This document shows positions 4,594 through 11,855 of a stretch of DNA of 12,839 nucleotides, piece after piece. Position 1 is the stretch's first letter. Every line of letters starts with the position of its first letter. The notes under the pieces are model-generated. The model had not been told where the DNA came from and ran no database searches. It worked only from the letters and a program-made list of their open reading frames with translations. The stretch is from contig CAYMLL010000230.1 of the NCBI GenBank assembly GCA_964390645.1, positions 1-12,839 of the forward strand. The letters are read 5' to 3'. The translations under genes were made by a program, and so were the position numbers. The stretch is from CAYMLL01 sp964390645 (GTDB taxonomy: Bacteria > Planctomycetota > UBA8108).

Positions 4594-7209
4594 TCAGCAG
4601 TTGCCGGGATCGTACTCGCAGACGGGGAAGGGCAAGACCGCCGGGGTCGAGTCGGAACCGCAAGTCGTCGGACCGGGAAACGACGGTGGCTCCGTTCCCA
4701 GGAAGAGCCAGCCAAGCACGCGGACGCCATCGGATACGTCGAGATCATTGCTGTCGTCCGCGTCGGCGGCATCGAAGCACGGCGGCGCCGGCCCGCCGAG
4801 GAAGAGCACCTCGAGGAGGGCGATCGCGTCGCTCATCTCGACGACTCCGTTTCCATCGGTGTCTCCACGCTTGAACGGAACGCCGGCGGTGTCAGGTCCA
4901 CGAGACACACCGCTGAGCGTCGATGGATCTCCCGGTTGATACGCGCCGACGGTGAGCACCGTGTCGGCGGGCTCGACGTCGGCGTCGAACCAGAAGCTGT
5001 ACAGCGTGCCCCAGCGCAGCGGGTTCGCCAGCTCGTTGAACCCGAAGGGCTGCGTCGACCAGGTCAGGCCGTCGTCGTCGCGGCTCGCCATCCACGGCTC
5101 GTTCCCGTAGCCCTCACCGTGCGACTCGACCGCGTGGAAGCCGACGGCGTCAACACGGGTTCTCGGTGAGACCGGCACGGTGAACGACCCGACCCCGCGG
5201 CTCAGGTCGAGATTGTAGATCCCGTACTCGTAGTGCCAGAGGCCGTCACCTGTCGGCGTCGCCTTCATCGCGACGATCACGCGACCATCGAGCTCCGGGT
5301 CCTCGGGGATGACCGTACGGGTGGCGCCCTCCCAGGCATCGAGCGCCGGCCCGAAGGTCGCCTCGAACGAGTCCGCGTCAAACGACCACGTGCGGCCGGG
5401 CTGGCCCTGAACTCCGACGGGCTCCCAGCCAAGGCTGTTCGTGTGATCGGCGTCATCGTGGGCGACTGCGTAGAGCTCACCGAAGAACTGCGCGGTGGGG
5501 TGCGTCTGCGGGTCGAGATCTTCTTCCTTGACGCGAAGCCGCAAGTCGACCGGCGTGTACTCCGCGTCGGAGTTCTCGTCGATGTGCGAACCCGCGAAGG
5601 TGAAGGAACCGGTCCACGGATCGATCTCGTGGCGCGGTCCGATGTTGTGACGGTTGACGTTCGTGGCCGTGCCGTAGATGTCGGCGCAACCGGTGCCGAG
5701 TCTCGTGTTGTTCGGGTGCGGCGAACAACCGATACCGCAGATATCCGCCTGGGCGGCTCCGAAGCCGTGCTTCGCCCACGACTGCCCGATCTGCCGGATG
5801 CGGTCGTGTTCGATTCGGTACATGTTGAACACGAGCATGGGGTGGCGCGGGTCGGGATTGGCGTACCAGTCCAGCGGCTCGAGCCCGAGATTGCACAGCG
5901 TCGACGACATTCCGCAGGCGATCTCGCCCCCGAGGCGACCGACCTGTCGCATATCGCCGAAGTTCGTGACCGCGAGGTCTGCGCCGTCGCTGAGCTCCGG
6001 TGGTGGGAGACAGTCCAGACGCAGGCCGAAGGGACCGCTGCTCGTCTGTGAGTATCCGGAGACGCGAATCCAGTAGGTGGTGTCAGCGTCGGCCGTGTGT
6101 CTCAGAACCGACTGGACCCCGCAGGCGTCGTCGTTGCACCCGAGAAGATCTCCCTTCTCGGCCGGGCAAGCGGAATAGATCGACAGAATCGTGTCCCATT
6201 CGGCACCACAGGTTCTCAGCTCGAGCACGCACGCCTCCGTCGTGGTGTGGACGAACCACAGGTCCGGGCTCAGCGGCGAGCCGCTACAAGCCACGAGGCC
6301 CGACGGCGCGGATTTCGACGTGTCACCGCCGAGCGTCGAGTCCGCTTCGATCACCTGAGCAAGCCCACAGTGATCGGGATCTTCCGCGTCGACGCACGTC
6401 ACGTTGAGGGTGAAGTTCCCGGTGGCACCGTTGTACCCGGAGACACGGATGACGTGACGGGTGTCGGCGTTCGCGAAGAAGGAGACGGCCGAGTCGAGGC
6501 CGCAGGAGTCGTCGTTACACGCGATCTCGTTCGCCTGCGTTGCGGGGCATGCGTCGTGAACCGACAGGACCGTGTCGTAGTCGCTGCCACAGGTGTCGAC
6601 CCGCAGGAGGCAGTCGGCCTCCGGCGTGTAGGAAAACCAGACGTCAGGACTCGACTCCGACCGGCCACAGGCCGACGAGCCATCATTCGTCGCGACCGCC
6701 GTCGACCCGGTCAGAGACCCGCCGGCAATCGGCGCCGCGAGGACGCAGTCGTCGGCCGGTCGCTCGATGCACCTGACGTTCAGCTGGAAGTTCCCGGTGG
6801 CGCCCTCCCAGCCGCTGACGCGGACCCGGTAGCTGCGCTGGGCCTCACCGAAGATGGAGACCGCTGACTGCCTGTCACAGCTGTCGTCATTGCACGCCAG
6901 CTCGGTGCCCCCGTCACTCGGGCAATCCGAGTAGACCGAAAGAACGGTGTCGTAGTCGCTGCCGCAGGTGTCGAGCTCGATCGTGCAGCTGTCACTGCTG
7001 CGGTAGAGGAACCACACGTCGGGGGCTGTCGCCGACTCGCCGCAGGAGCCGGTGCCGTCGTTCGTGGCGCTCGTCGTCTCCCCGGAGACGGTGCCGACGC
7101 CGATCGACATCGCCTCCGAGCAGTCGTCCTGGGATGCGACGGGCACGGCACCCCACAGAACGACGACCAGAACCGACATCACGAGGCCCGCATCGCGAGC
7201 TTTCTTCAT
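4594..7209 (-). CDS. Secreted multidomain protein: three Cys-rich beta repeats, planctomycete domain, dockerin
   Basis: This 871-aa exported protein was probably made for the cell surface or extracellular matrix. A signal peptide (MKK, then hydrophobic 8-25, cut near PVASQ) is followed by three tandem repeats at about 30-147, 155-272 and 281-400. Each holds a PDVWF/PDLWF-like strand, a TCGSDYDTVLS-like turn, a CNDD.C loop and an IRVSG strand before a closing cysteine, resembling the pre-peptidase C-terminal (PPC) type beta domain. Residues about 408-775 match, from memory, a domain common in planctomycete hypothetical proteins; its function is unknown. Residues 777-871 are a dockerin-like pair of calcium loops, DTDGNGVVEMSD (783-794) and DADDSNDLDVSD (816-827), with LFLGG/LFLGT helices. 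I chose the ATG at 7209 because GGGAGA lies seven to eight bases upstream and a proper signal peptide begins there; an in-frame TTG at 7263 is less likely. No catalytic motif is seen. Confidence 0.9.
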   Translation of the reverse strand: MKKARDAGLVMSVLVVVLWGAVPVASQDDCSEAMSIGVGTVSGETTSATNDGTGSCGESATAPDVWFLYRSSDSCTIELDTCGSDYDTVLSVYSDCPSDGGTELACNDDSCDRQSAVSIFGEAQRSYRVRVSGWEGATGNFQLNVRCIERPADDCVLAAPIAGGSLTGSTAVATNDGSSACGRSESSPDVWFSYTPEADCLLRVDTCGSDYDTVLSVHDACPATQANEIACNDDSCGLDSAVSFFANADTRHVIRVSGYNGATGNFTLNVTCVDAEDPDHCGLAQVIEADSTLGGDTSKSAPSGLVACSGSPLSPDLWFVHTTTEACVLELRTCGAEWDTILSIYSACPAEKGDLLGCNDDACGVQSVLRHTADADTTYWIRVSGYSQTSSGPFGLRLDCLPPPELSDGADLAVTNFGDMRQVGRLGGEIACGMSSTLCNLGLEPLDWYANPDPRHPMLVFNMYRIEHDRIRQIGQSWAKHGFGAAQADICGIGCSPHPNNTRLGTGCADIYGTATNVNRHNIGPRHEIDPWTGSFTFAGSHIDENSDAEYTPVDLRLRVKEEDLDPQTHPTAQFFGELYAVAHDDADHTNSLGWEPVGVQGQPGRTWSFDADSFEATFGPALDAWEGATRTVIPEDPELDGRVIVAMKATPTGDGLWHYEYGIYNLDLSRGVGSFTVPVSPRTRVDAVGFHAVESHGEGYGNEPWMASRDDDGLTWSTQPFGFNELANPLRWGTLYSFWFDADVEPADTVLTVGAYQPGDPSTLSGVSRGPDTAGVPFKRGDTDGNGVVEMSDAIALLEVLFLGGPAPPCFDAADADDSNDLDVSDGVRVLGWLFLGTEPPSFPGPTTCGSDSTPAVLPFPVCEYDPGNC
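6010..7122 (-). repeat. Three tandem protein-coding repeats (about 125 codons each)
   Basis: Within the dockerin protein, codons 30-147 (7122-6769), 155-272 (6747-6394) and 281-400 (6369-6010) encode three copies of one beta domain. Repeats 1 and 2 are closest, sharing TCGSDYDTVLSV, ACNDDSC and GATGNF. Repeat 3 has drifted (TCGAEWDTILSI, GCNDDAC). At least six cysteines per copy recur at matching positions, which suggests conserved disulfides in an exported protein. The order of similarity suggests that copies 1 and 2 arose from the more recent duplication. Confidence 0.85.
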
Positions 7210-7318
7210 GGGCGCTTCTCCCGGAGAGCGGTCAGGAAAAAAATGATTCGAGGAGTGGTCCAATTTGCGGCAGGCCCGGTCGACACCGAGCCCCTCGACC
7301 CGGCCCCTGCGGACTCCG

Positions 7319-7330
7319 GCCTCCGGAGGC
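7319..7330. promoter_or_regulatory. 12-bp perfect palindrome upstream of the dockerin-protein gene
   Basis: GCCTCCGGAGGC is fully self-complementary and sits about 110 nt upstream of the ATG at 7209. It also overlaps a small hairpin, CTCCGG/CCGGAG with a 3-nt loop (7314-7328). It could be a regulator site. In GC-rich DNA of this length a few such palindromes are expected by chance. Confidence 0.15.
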
Positions 7331-7941
7331 GTGTCCGCCGCGTTCGTCCAGTTCTCTCGTCGAAACCCCTGGCAGAACCGAGCGCTCTCATCCTCCTCGC
7401 TTGTCGATCCGGCGTCAATGTCTCACGCAGTCCCGACGACACGAGGGCGGCGTTTCCCGGTACGTTACAACCCTCACCGGGTTCGACGCGCACAATGGCG
7501 TCGGCGCACGACTCGTCCCGGACGGCAGGGCGGGATCATCCGGGCCTTGGAGTCCTTCCGTGAGGTCCTGAGCAAGTGTCCGCCGCGAGGTCGAGTCCCG
7601 TCCATCCGGCCCACAGGAGGAAGCACCCTGTTCGTGACCGGCGTGAGCGCGAGCGAGTGCCCAGCGCAGCAGGCGACGTGACGAGCCGGTCCCGCGAGAA
7701 GGCCAGCGTCGTCTGGCGATCCAGCCGTACTCCTCCCGACCTCGTGCGTCGATCGCTCCGACGACAGGATCCGTTTCGTGAGAACGTGAACTCGAGATAT
7801 AGAGCGGTGACCGTGAACGACACGTGACCCCGCCCCGTTGGCGACGTTCGATCATCTTGACCCTGCGGCCAGGTCGTGCTCGCGAACAACACGGGTCGAC
7901 AGACCGGCGGGTAGGCGCGGCCTTCTTGACCTTCGCGGATC

Positions 7942-7987
7942 ACAGAGCAGGCCGGAGCGACCCGATCGGGCCAAGTATCGGCTCTGT
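7942..7987 (-). terminator. Stem-loop abutting the DUF1501 stop codon (operon end)
   Basis: In the minus-strand transcript, ACAGAGC starts directly after the UGA (7987-7981) and pairs perfectly with GCUCUGU (7948-7942). Inside, a GGCC/GGCC helix (7972-7969 with 7953-7950) extends the structure through an asymmetric internal loop. There is no U-run after it. The position suggests a 3'-end or mRNA-protecting structure for the NHL-PSD1-DUF1501 transcript. Confidence 0.4.
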
Positions 7988-9457
7988 TCAGGCGATCAAC
8001 TCCTCGACAACGCGTCCGTGGACGTCCGTCAACCGGAAGTCGCGGCCGTTGTGCCGGTAGGTGAGCTCCAGGTGATCGAGGCCCAGAAGGTGCAGGATCG
8101 TGGCGTGCAGATCATGGTGGGACACGGGGTTCTTCTCGGCGTGCATGCCGAGCTCATCGGTCGCTCCATGGCTGAAGCCCGCCTTGAGGCCGCCGCCGGC
8201 CATCCACATCGAGAAGCCGTAGTGATGGTGACCACGCCCGATCTTCTGGTTTCGATCCGCTTCTTCGAAAGGTGTGCGTCCGAACTCCGTCGCCCAGACC
8301 ACCAGGGTTTCATCGAGCAGACCCCGGGACTTCAAGTCCTTGATCAGGCCGGCGATCGCCTGATCCGTGCGTGCGGCGTTGCTGCGGTGATTTCCGACCA
8401 GGCCGCCACGGTTTCCGTGCGCGTCCCAGCGCCGTCCGACCGCCCCGTCGAAGATCTCGACGAATCGCACTCCGTTTTCCACCAATCGCCGCGCGGTAAG
8501 ACACTGCTGGCCGAATTCCGTTTCGCCGTACAGCTTGCGGACGCTGGCAGGCTCGCGGCGGAGGTCGAACAAATCGGGCGCCGCCGATTGCATGCGGAAC
8601 GCTGTCTCGAACGCGTCGATACGAGCCGCAAGCTCGGGTTGAGTCGCGTGCCTTTCCTGGTGTCGCCGGTTCAATCTCGCCATCAACTCCAGTTGCCGCC
8701 GCTGCTCCGCGAAAGTGACCTGCCGTGGTCGCTTCAAGTACCGGATCGGAGGCTGGTTCTTGCCGATCTCGACGACTGTCGCCTGGTGCGTGCTCGGCAA
8801 GAACCCGGAATGATACATCGCCGCGCCGCCGGACGAGTTGGTGGAGGGGCCGTCCCGCATGACGACGAAACCCGGCATGCTACGGTTCTCGCTGCCGAGG
8901 CCGTAGCTCAGCCAGGAGCCCAGGCTGGGAAACCCGGGCCGGTTGAACCCGGTGTGCATCAGAAGCTGGCCGACGGAGTGAATGGGTGATGCAGCGTACA
9001 TGGACTTGATCATGGTGATCTCGTCCACCACCTTGCTCAGGTGCGGGTAGATCTCGCTGACCCAGTGGCCGCACTGCCCGTATCGTTTGAAGTCGAACAC
9101 GGGTGGCAGAATCGCCGACCTGGAGAAGTTCTTCTCCGGATTGAAACCCTGCAGCTCCGTTGCCGAAAAAAGCTCGCGGGCGGACTTGCCGGCGAACTTC
9201 CGCAAAGCCGGCTTGTAATCGAAGGTCTCCAGATGGCTCGCGCCTCCGACCATGAACAGAAAGATCACGTTCTTGGCACGGGCCCTGAAGTGCGGAGGCC
9301 GGGGCGACAGCGGCGAGTCGGGCTGATCTTCCTCCGGAGCCGCGAGCGCATCTTGCTCCGCCAGCAGGCCGGCCAGCGCGATTCCGCCAAGGCCGATCCC
9401 GCCGAGACACTCGCGGCGATTCAACTCGAGCAGGCAGTCTTCTTCAAAGATGGCCAT
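7988..9457 (-). CDS. DUF1501 family protein with twin-arginine leader
   Basis: This 489-aa protein belongs to the planctomycete-expanded DUF1501 family, which has an alkaline phosphatase/sulfatase-like fold; its biochemical role is not established. The N-terminus NRRECLGGIGLGGIALAGLL (13-32) is a twin-arginine leader with a hydrophobic core, so folded export is likely. Family hallmarks follow: FMVGGASHLETFDYKP near 68-83, HSVGQLLMHTGFNRPG, ATEFGRTP in the last third, then GRGHHHYGFSMWMAGGG, and the typical end YRHNGRDFRLTDVHGRVVEE. The length is normal for the family. The ATG at 9457 is preceded by purine-rich AAAGAGAGA, which is weak as a ribosome site; no alternative start precedes the leader. 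The gene is last in the three-gene set and lies 114 nt after the PSD1 gene. In this phylum these two families are usually adjacent and presumed to work together, so a periplasmic role with the cytochrome-bearing partner is inferred. Confidence 0.93.
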   Translation of the reverse strand: MAIFEEDCLLELNRRECLGGIGLGGIALAGLLAEQDALAAPEEDQPDSPLSPRPPHFRARAKNVIFLFMVGGASHLETFDYKPALRKFAGKSARELFSATELQGFNPEKNFSRSAILPPVFDFKRYGQCGHWVSEIYPHLSKVVDEITMIKSMYAASPIHSVGQLLMHTGFNRPGFPSLGSWLSYGLGSENRSMPGFVVMRDGPSTNSSGGAAMYHSGFLPSTHQATVVEIGKNQPPIRYLKRPRQVTFAEQRRQLELMARLNRRHQERHATQPELAARIDAFETAFRMQSAAPDLFDLRREPASVRKLYGETEFGQQCLTARRLVENGVRFVEIFDGAVGRRWDAHGNRGGLVGNHRSNAARTDQAIAGLIKDLKSRGLLDETLVVWATEFGRTPFEEADRNQKIGRGHHHYGFSMWMAGGGLKAGFSHGATDELGMHAEKNPVSHHDLHATILHLLGLDHLELTYRHNGRDFRLTDVHGRVVEELIA

Positions 9458-9494
9458 TCTCTCTTTCTACTGGAAAACGACGGTCTCGATTTCC

Positions 9495-9541
9495 CCTTTC
9501 GGTTGCCGGCTTCCAGGCCCGTGAGTCCGGCAACCGCAAGG
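9495..9541 (-). other. Strong intercistronic hairpin between the PSD1 and DUF1501 genes
   Basis: CCTTTCGGTTGCCGG (9495-9509) pairs with CCGGCAACCGCAAGG (9527-9541) at 14 of 15 positions, including ten perfect pairs next to a 17-nt loop. In the minus transcript the hairpin lies 30 nt after the PSD1 stop and 37 nt before the DUF1501 ATG. No U-run follows. It could stop or pause RNA polymerase, block 3' exonucleases after processing, or tune translation of the second gene. Confidence 0.55.
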
Positions 9542-9571
9542 CCAGAAGCCACCGCGAGGATCGCCTGACAC

Positions 9572-11794
9572 TCATGGAACGTAAATGAACTCGTTGAGGC
9601 CCATTATTGCGTGGCAGTAGCTCACCAGCCCGTCTTTTCCGGCCTTGCCTTGCGCGTCGTTCGACGTCGCGAGAAACGAAACACCGAGGGCGCGCTCATC
9701 CGTCGTGGGCGGACGCGAGAACGCGATCTCGTAGAGGCGCTGCACTTGCGCGGCAGGTTTCGACCCTGCTTCTGTCGTCACGCGATCGGCAAGCAGCCCG
9801 GCTTGTTTCCTGAGAAACGCCGAATTCAACATGAACAAAGCGCTGCGCGGCGTGATGCTGACCGTGCGGGCGGCCTGGCTCTGAAACGTGTTGGCCGAAT
9901 CGAGCACGCGGAGGACGGGATGCGTCACGAAGCGGGGAGACATCAGGTACACGGATCGGCGCCAGTGATCGGGCTTCTCTACATACGGCTTCTTGGCAGA
10001 ACCGATCTCTATGCTGGGACCGAACATATCGGTCTTGAGCGATCCTGAGACGCTGAGGATCGTGTCGCGAATCGCCTCGGCCTCCAGGCGGCGCGTCCGG
10101 AAGTGCCAGACCCATCTGTTGTCGCGATCGACTCCCGCCCACCGATCGTCCGAGGCTTGTCGATAGGTCGCGCTGGTCAAGATGAGGCGGTGGAGGGGCT
10201 TCAGCCGCCACCCGCCGCGAATCAACTCACCGGCCAGCCAGTCGAGCAACTCCGGGTGCGTCGGCGACTCCCCGAGCCGACCGAAGTCATTCGGTGTGTT
10301 GACAATGCCACGGCCGAAGTGGTGCTGCCACAAGCGATTCACGATCACACGGGCCAGCAGCGCACCCGCGCCGTGCTCGACGTCGGTAAGCCAACGAGCG
10401 AGAGCCTGGCGCGGACTTCGCCGGATCCGATTCGCACGGCCTCCGGTCGCATCGCCCTGGAAGAGCCAGCTCTCGGATCGGTGCTCTCCTCGCATCAGGA
10501 CCTGCACGAAACCGGGTGTCACTTTCCTCCCGGGACGCCGCCAGCTGCCACCGGCCAGCAGATGAGGCTCACGGAGCAGCTTCACGGAATTCGAACCGAC
10601 TAGATTGCTCACCTTCGCCAGGTCGAAGAAGACAGCCGTCAGACGGTAATACTCCTCGGACGTGATCGGGTCGAGCTTGTGGTCGTGGCAACGTGCGCAG
10701 CCGATGGTCAGACCCAGGAAGGCGCTGCCCGTGGCCGAGACCATATCGTCCAGGATGTGGAGCTTCTTGTCGTTCGGATGCGAGTTTCTCTGCAGACGCG
10801 TTCCCAGTTCGACGAACTGGACCAGGTCACGCGCGAGTGGCGAATCGCCATCGAAGCCGGGTCCCGCCACTTGCAACGAAACGAACTCGTCATACGGCAG
10901 ATCCTGGTTGAAAGCCCTGATGACCGCGTCGCGGTACTTGTAGGAGTGCTTCCGCGATCTGTCCTCCTCGGGATTGCTGCCCTCGCTCTCGCCGAAACGC
11001 GCAACGTCGAGCCAATGCCTCGCCCAGCGTTCGCCGTAGTGATCGTTCTTCAACAGCTGGTCGACAAGGTCCCCGTAAGCGGACGTCGACGCATGATCGA
11101 CAAACTCCTGGGCCGCCTCTGGTGACGGCGGCAAACCCAGCAGATCGAAGTATGCCCGGCGGACCAGGGTCCGCCGGTCGGCCTCCGATGTCGGCGACAA
11201 GTTTCTCTCGTGCAACCTTGCCAGGATGAACCGATCGATCGGGGTGCGAATCCAGCCATCGGCTATCACCGGAGGCGCTGCCGGTTGCAGGGGACGAAAC
11301 GCCCAATGCCCGCGGGCGGCGGCAGCGTCCGAAGTCCGCAGCTCGACCGGTTTGCCATCGCGAGGGTCGGGAGCACCGATCTCGATCCACTTCGCGAAAT
11401 CGTCGATGACTGTCTCCGGCAGCTTCTCCTCGGGCGGCATCTTGATCGATCCGTGCCGAATCGCGTCAAGAAGTAGACTCTCGCCGGCGTTGCCCGGTAC
11501 CACAGCAGGCCCGCTCTCGCCACCGGTGCGCATTCCGGATTTCGAGTCCAGCAGCAGCTTGCCCTCGAGCTTCCGCGCCTTGGCGGCGTCCTGCGAATGA
11601 CAGGCGTAACACTTGTTGACGAGAACCGGCCGAATACTGGTCTCGAAGAACGCGAACCCCCGGCGATCTACCGGACTCTCTTCCGTCGACCACGCCGCGT
11701 TCGTGCCGAACCCGAACGACGACAGCAGGAACAAGCTCACCAGGGAATGGCAAGGCGTTGATGTCGAAACTCGTTTGTGCTCGGCAGGAGCCAC
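9572..11794 (-). CDS. PSD1 protein: planctomycete cytochrome C + DUF1549 + DUF1553
   Basis: This is an exported protein of about 740 aa with probable c-type heme. The signal peptide has its hydrophobic core at about 17-30 and ends near TNAA. The planctomycete cytochrome C domain follows, with heme site CYACH (62-66) and MPP (119-121) as a possible methionine ligand. DUF1549 (about 181-390) contains ERWARHWLDVARFGESEG and a second CxxCH, CARCH (366-370). DUF1553 (about 455-715) contains VNRLWQHHFGRGIV and GWRLKPLHRLILTSATYRQ, and the protein ends NEFIYVP, typical for the family. The linker between the DUFs is short, giving a compact family member. I chose the GTG at 11794 because AAGGAG (11807-11802) sits seven bases before it; an upstream GTG (11836) and ATG (11818) overlap a hairpin and lack ribosome sites. 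The function is unknown; electron transfer linked to extracellular catabolism is a common guess. It sits between the NHL and DUF1501 genes. Confidence 0.92.
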   Translation of the reverse strand: MAPAEHKRVSTSTPCHSLVSLFLLSSFGFGTNAAWSTEESPVDRRGFAFFETSIRPVLVNKCYACHSQDAAKARKLEGKLLLDSKSGMRTGGESGPAVVPGNAGESLLLDAIRHGSIKMPPEEKLPETVIDDFAKWIEIGAPDPRDGKPVELRTSDAAAARGHWAFRPLQPAAPPVIADGWIRTPIDRFILARLHERNLSPTSEADRRTLVRRAYFDLLGLPPSPEAAQEFVDHASTSAYGDLVDQLLKNDHYGERWARHWLDVARFGESEGSNPEEDRSRKHSYKYRDAVIRAFNQDLPYDEFVSLQVAGPGFDGDSPLARDLVQFVELGTRLQRNSHPNDKKLHILDDMVSATGSAFLGLTIGCARCHDHKLDPITSEEYYRLTAVFFDLAKVSNLVGSNSVKLLREPHLLAGGSWRRPGRKVTPGFVQVLMRGEHRSESWLFQGDATGGRANRIRRSPRQALARWLTDVEHGAGALLARVIVNRLWQHHFGRGIVNTPNDFGRLGESPTHPELLDWLAGELIRGGWRLKPLHRLILTSATYRQASDDRWAGVDRDNRWVWHFRTRRLEAEAIRDTILSVSGSLKTDMFGPSIEIGSAKKPYVEKPDHWRRSVYLMSPRFVTHPVLRVLDSANTFQSQAARTVSITPRSALFMLNSAFLRKQAGLLADRVTTEAGSKPAAQVQRLYEIAFSRPPTTDERALGVSFLATSNDAQGKAGKDGLVSYCHAIMGLNEFIYVP

Positions 11795-11801
11795 CCGACA
11801 T

Positions 11802-11807
11802 CTCCTT
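11802..11807 (-). promoter_or_regulatory. Shine-Dalgarno that decides the PSD1 start
   Basis: The minus strand reads AAGGAG followed by seven bases and then GTG (11794-11792). This is the only good ribosome site near the 5' end of the frame. It also places the signal peptide close to the N-terminus. The frame upstream (to 11836) would add 14 residues encoded partly by a hairpin. An out-of-frame ATG lies within the spacer and is not used for any conserved product. Confidence 0.65.
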
Positions 11808-11813
11808 CGGTGA

Positions 11814-11835
11814 TGCATCGCGGGCTTGCGATGCA
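11814..11835 (-). other. Hairpin between the NHL and PSD1 genes, next to the ribosome site
   Basis: TGCATCGC (11814-11821) and GCGATGCA (11828-11835) form a perfect 8-bp stem with a 6-nt loop. In the minus transcript it lies about 20 nt after the NHL stop and ends six bases before the AAGGAG of the PSD1 gene. It could mark a processing point or limit read-through and coupling between the two genes. No U-run follows. Confidence 0.5.
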
Positions 11836-11855
11836 CAGCAGCCAGCGCGGTCTCG

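Larger units (their letters stand above)
7210..7987. other. Long intergenic region without a convincing gene
   Basis: These 778 nt separate the end of the DUF1501 gene from the start of the dockerin-protein gene, both on the minus strand. Several frames of 80-146 codons are open on both strands (for example 7265-7681 plus, 7415-7855 minus, 7536-7943 minus), but all are rich in Arg, Ser and Pro, overlap one another, and lack ribosome sites or recognisable motifs. Visible structure is a 12-bp palindrome GCCTCCGGAGGC (7319-7330), a cluster of CGTGA-like words flanking an AT-rich GATATAG (7777-7827), and the hairpin at 7942-7987. The promoter of the dockerin gene should lie here, but I cannot place it. 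Confidence 0.6.

Noticed and set aside
4594..4880. Dockerin domain as evidence for a cellulosome
   Set aside because: No cohesin or cellulase is in the window, and dockerin-like calcium loops are frequent at C-termini of unrelated planctomycete secreted proteins.
7415..7943. Overlapping minus frames in the 7210-7987 region as possible small genes
   Set aside because: They overlap each other in different frames, are rich in Arg and Ser, and have no ribosome site or family resemblance.
7961..7970. Palindrome CCCGATCGGG as an operator
   Set aside because: Ten-bp palindromes are common in DNA of this composition, and this one lies inside the post-DUF1501 hairpin loop.
7838..8989. Plus-strand frame of 383 codons opposite DUF1501
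   Set aside because: Antisense shadow; the DUF1501 signatures are on the minus strand.
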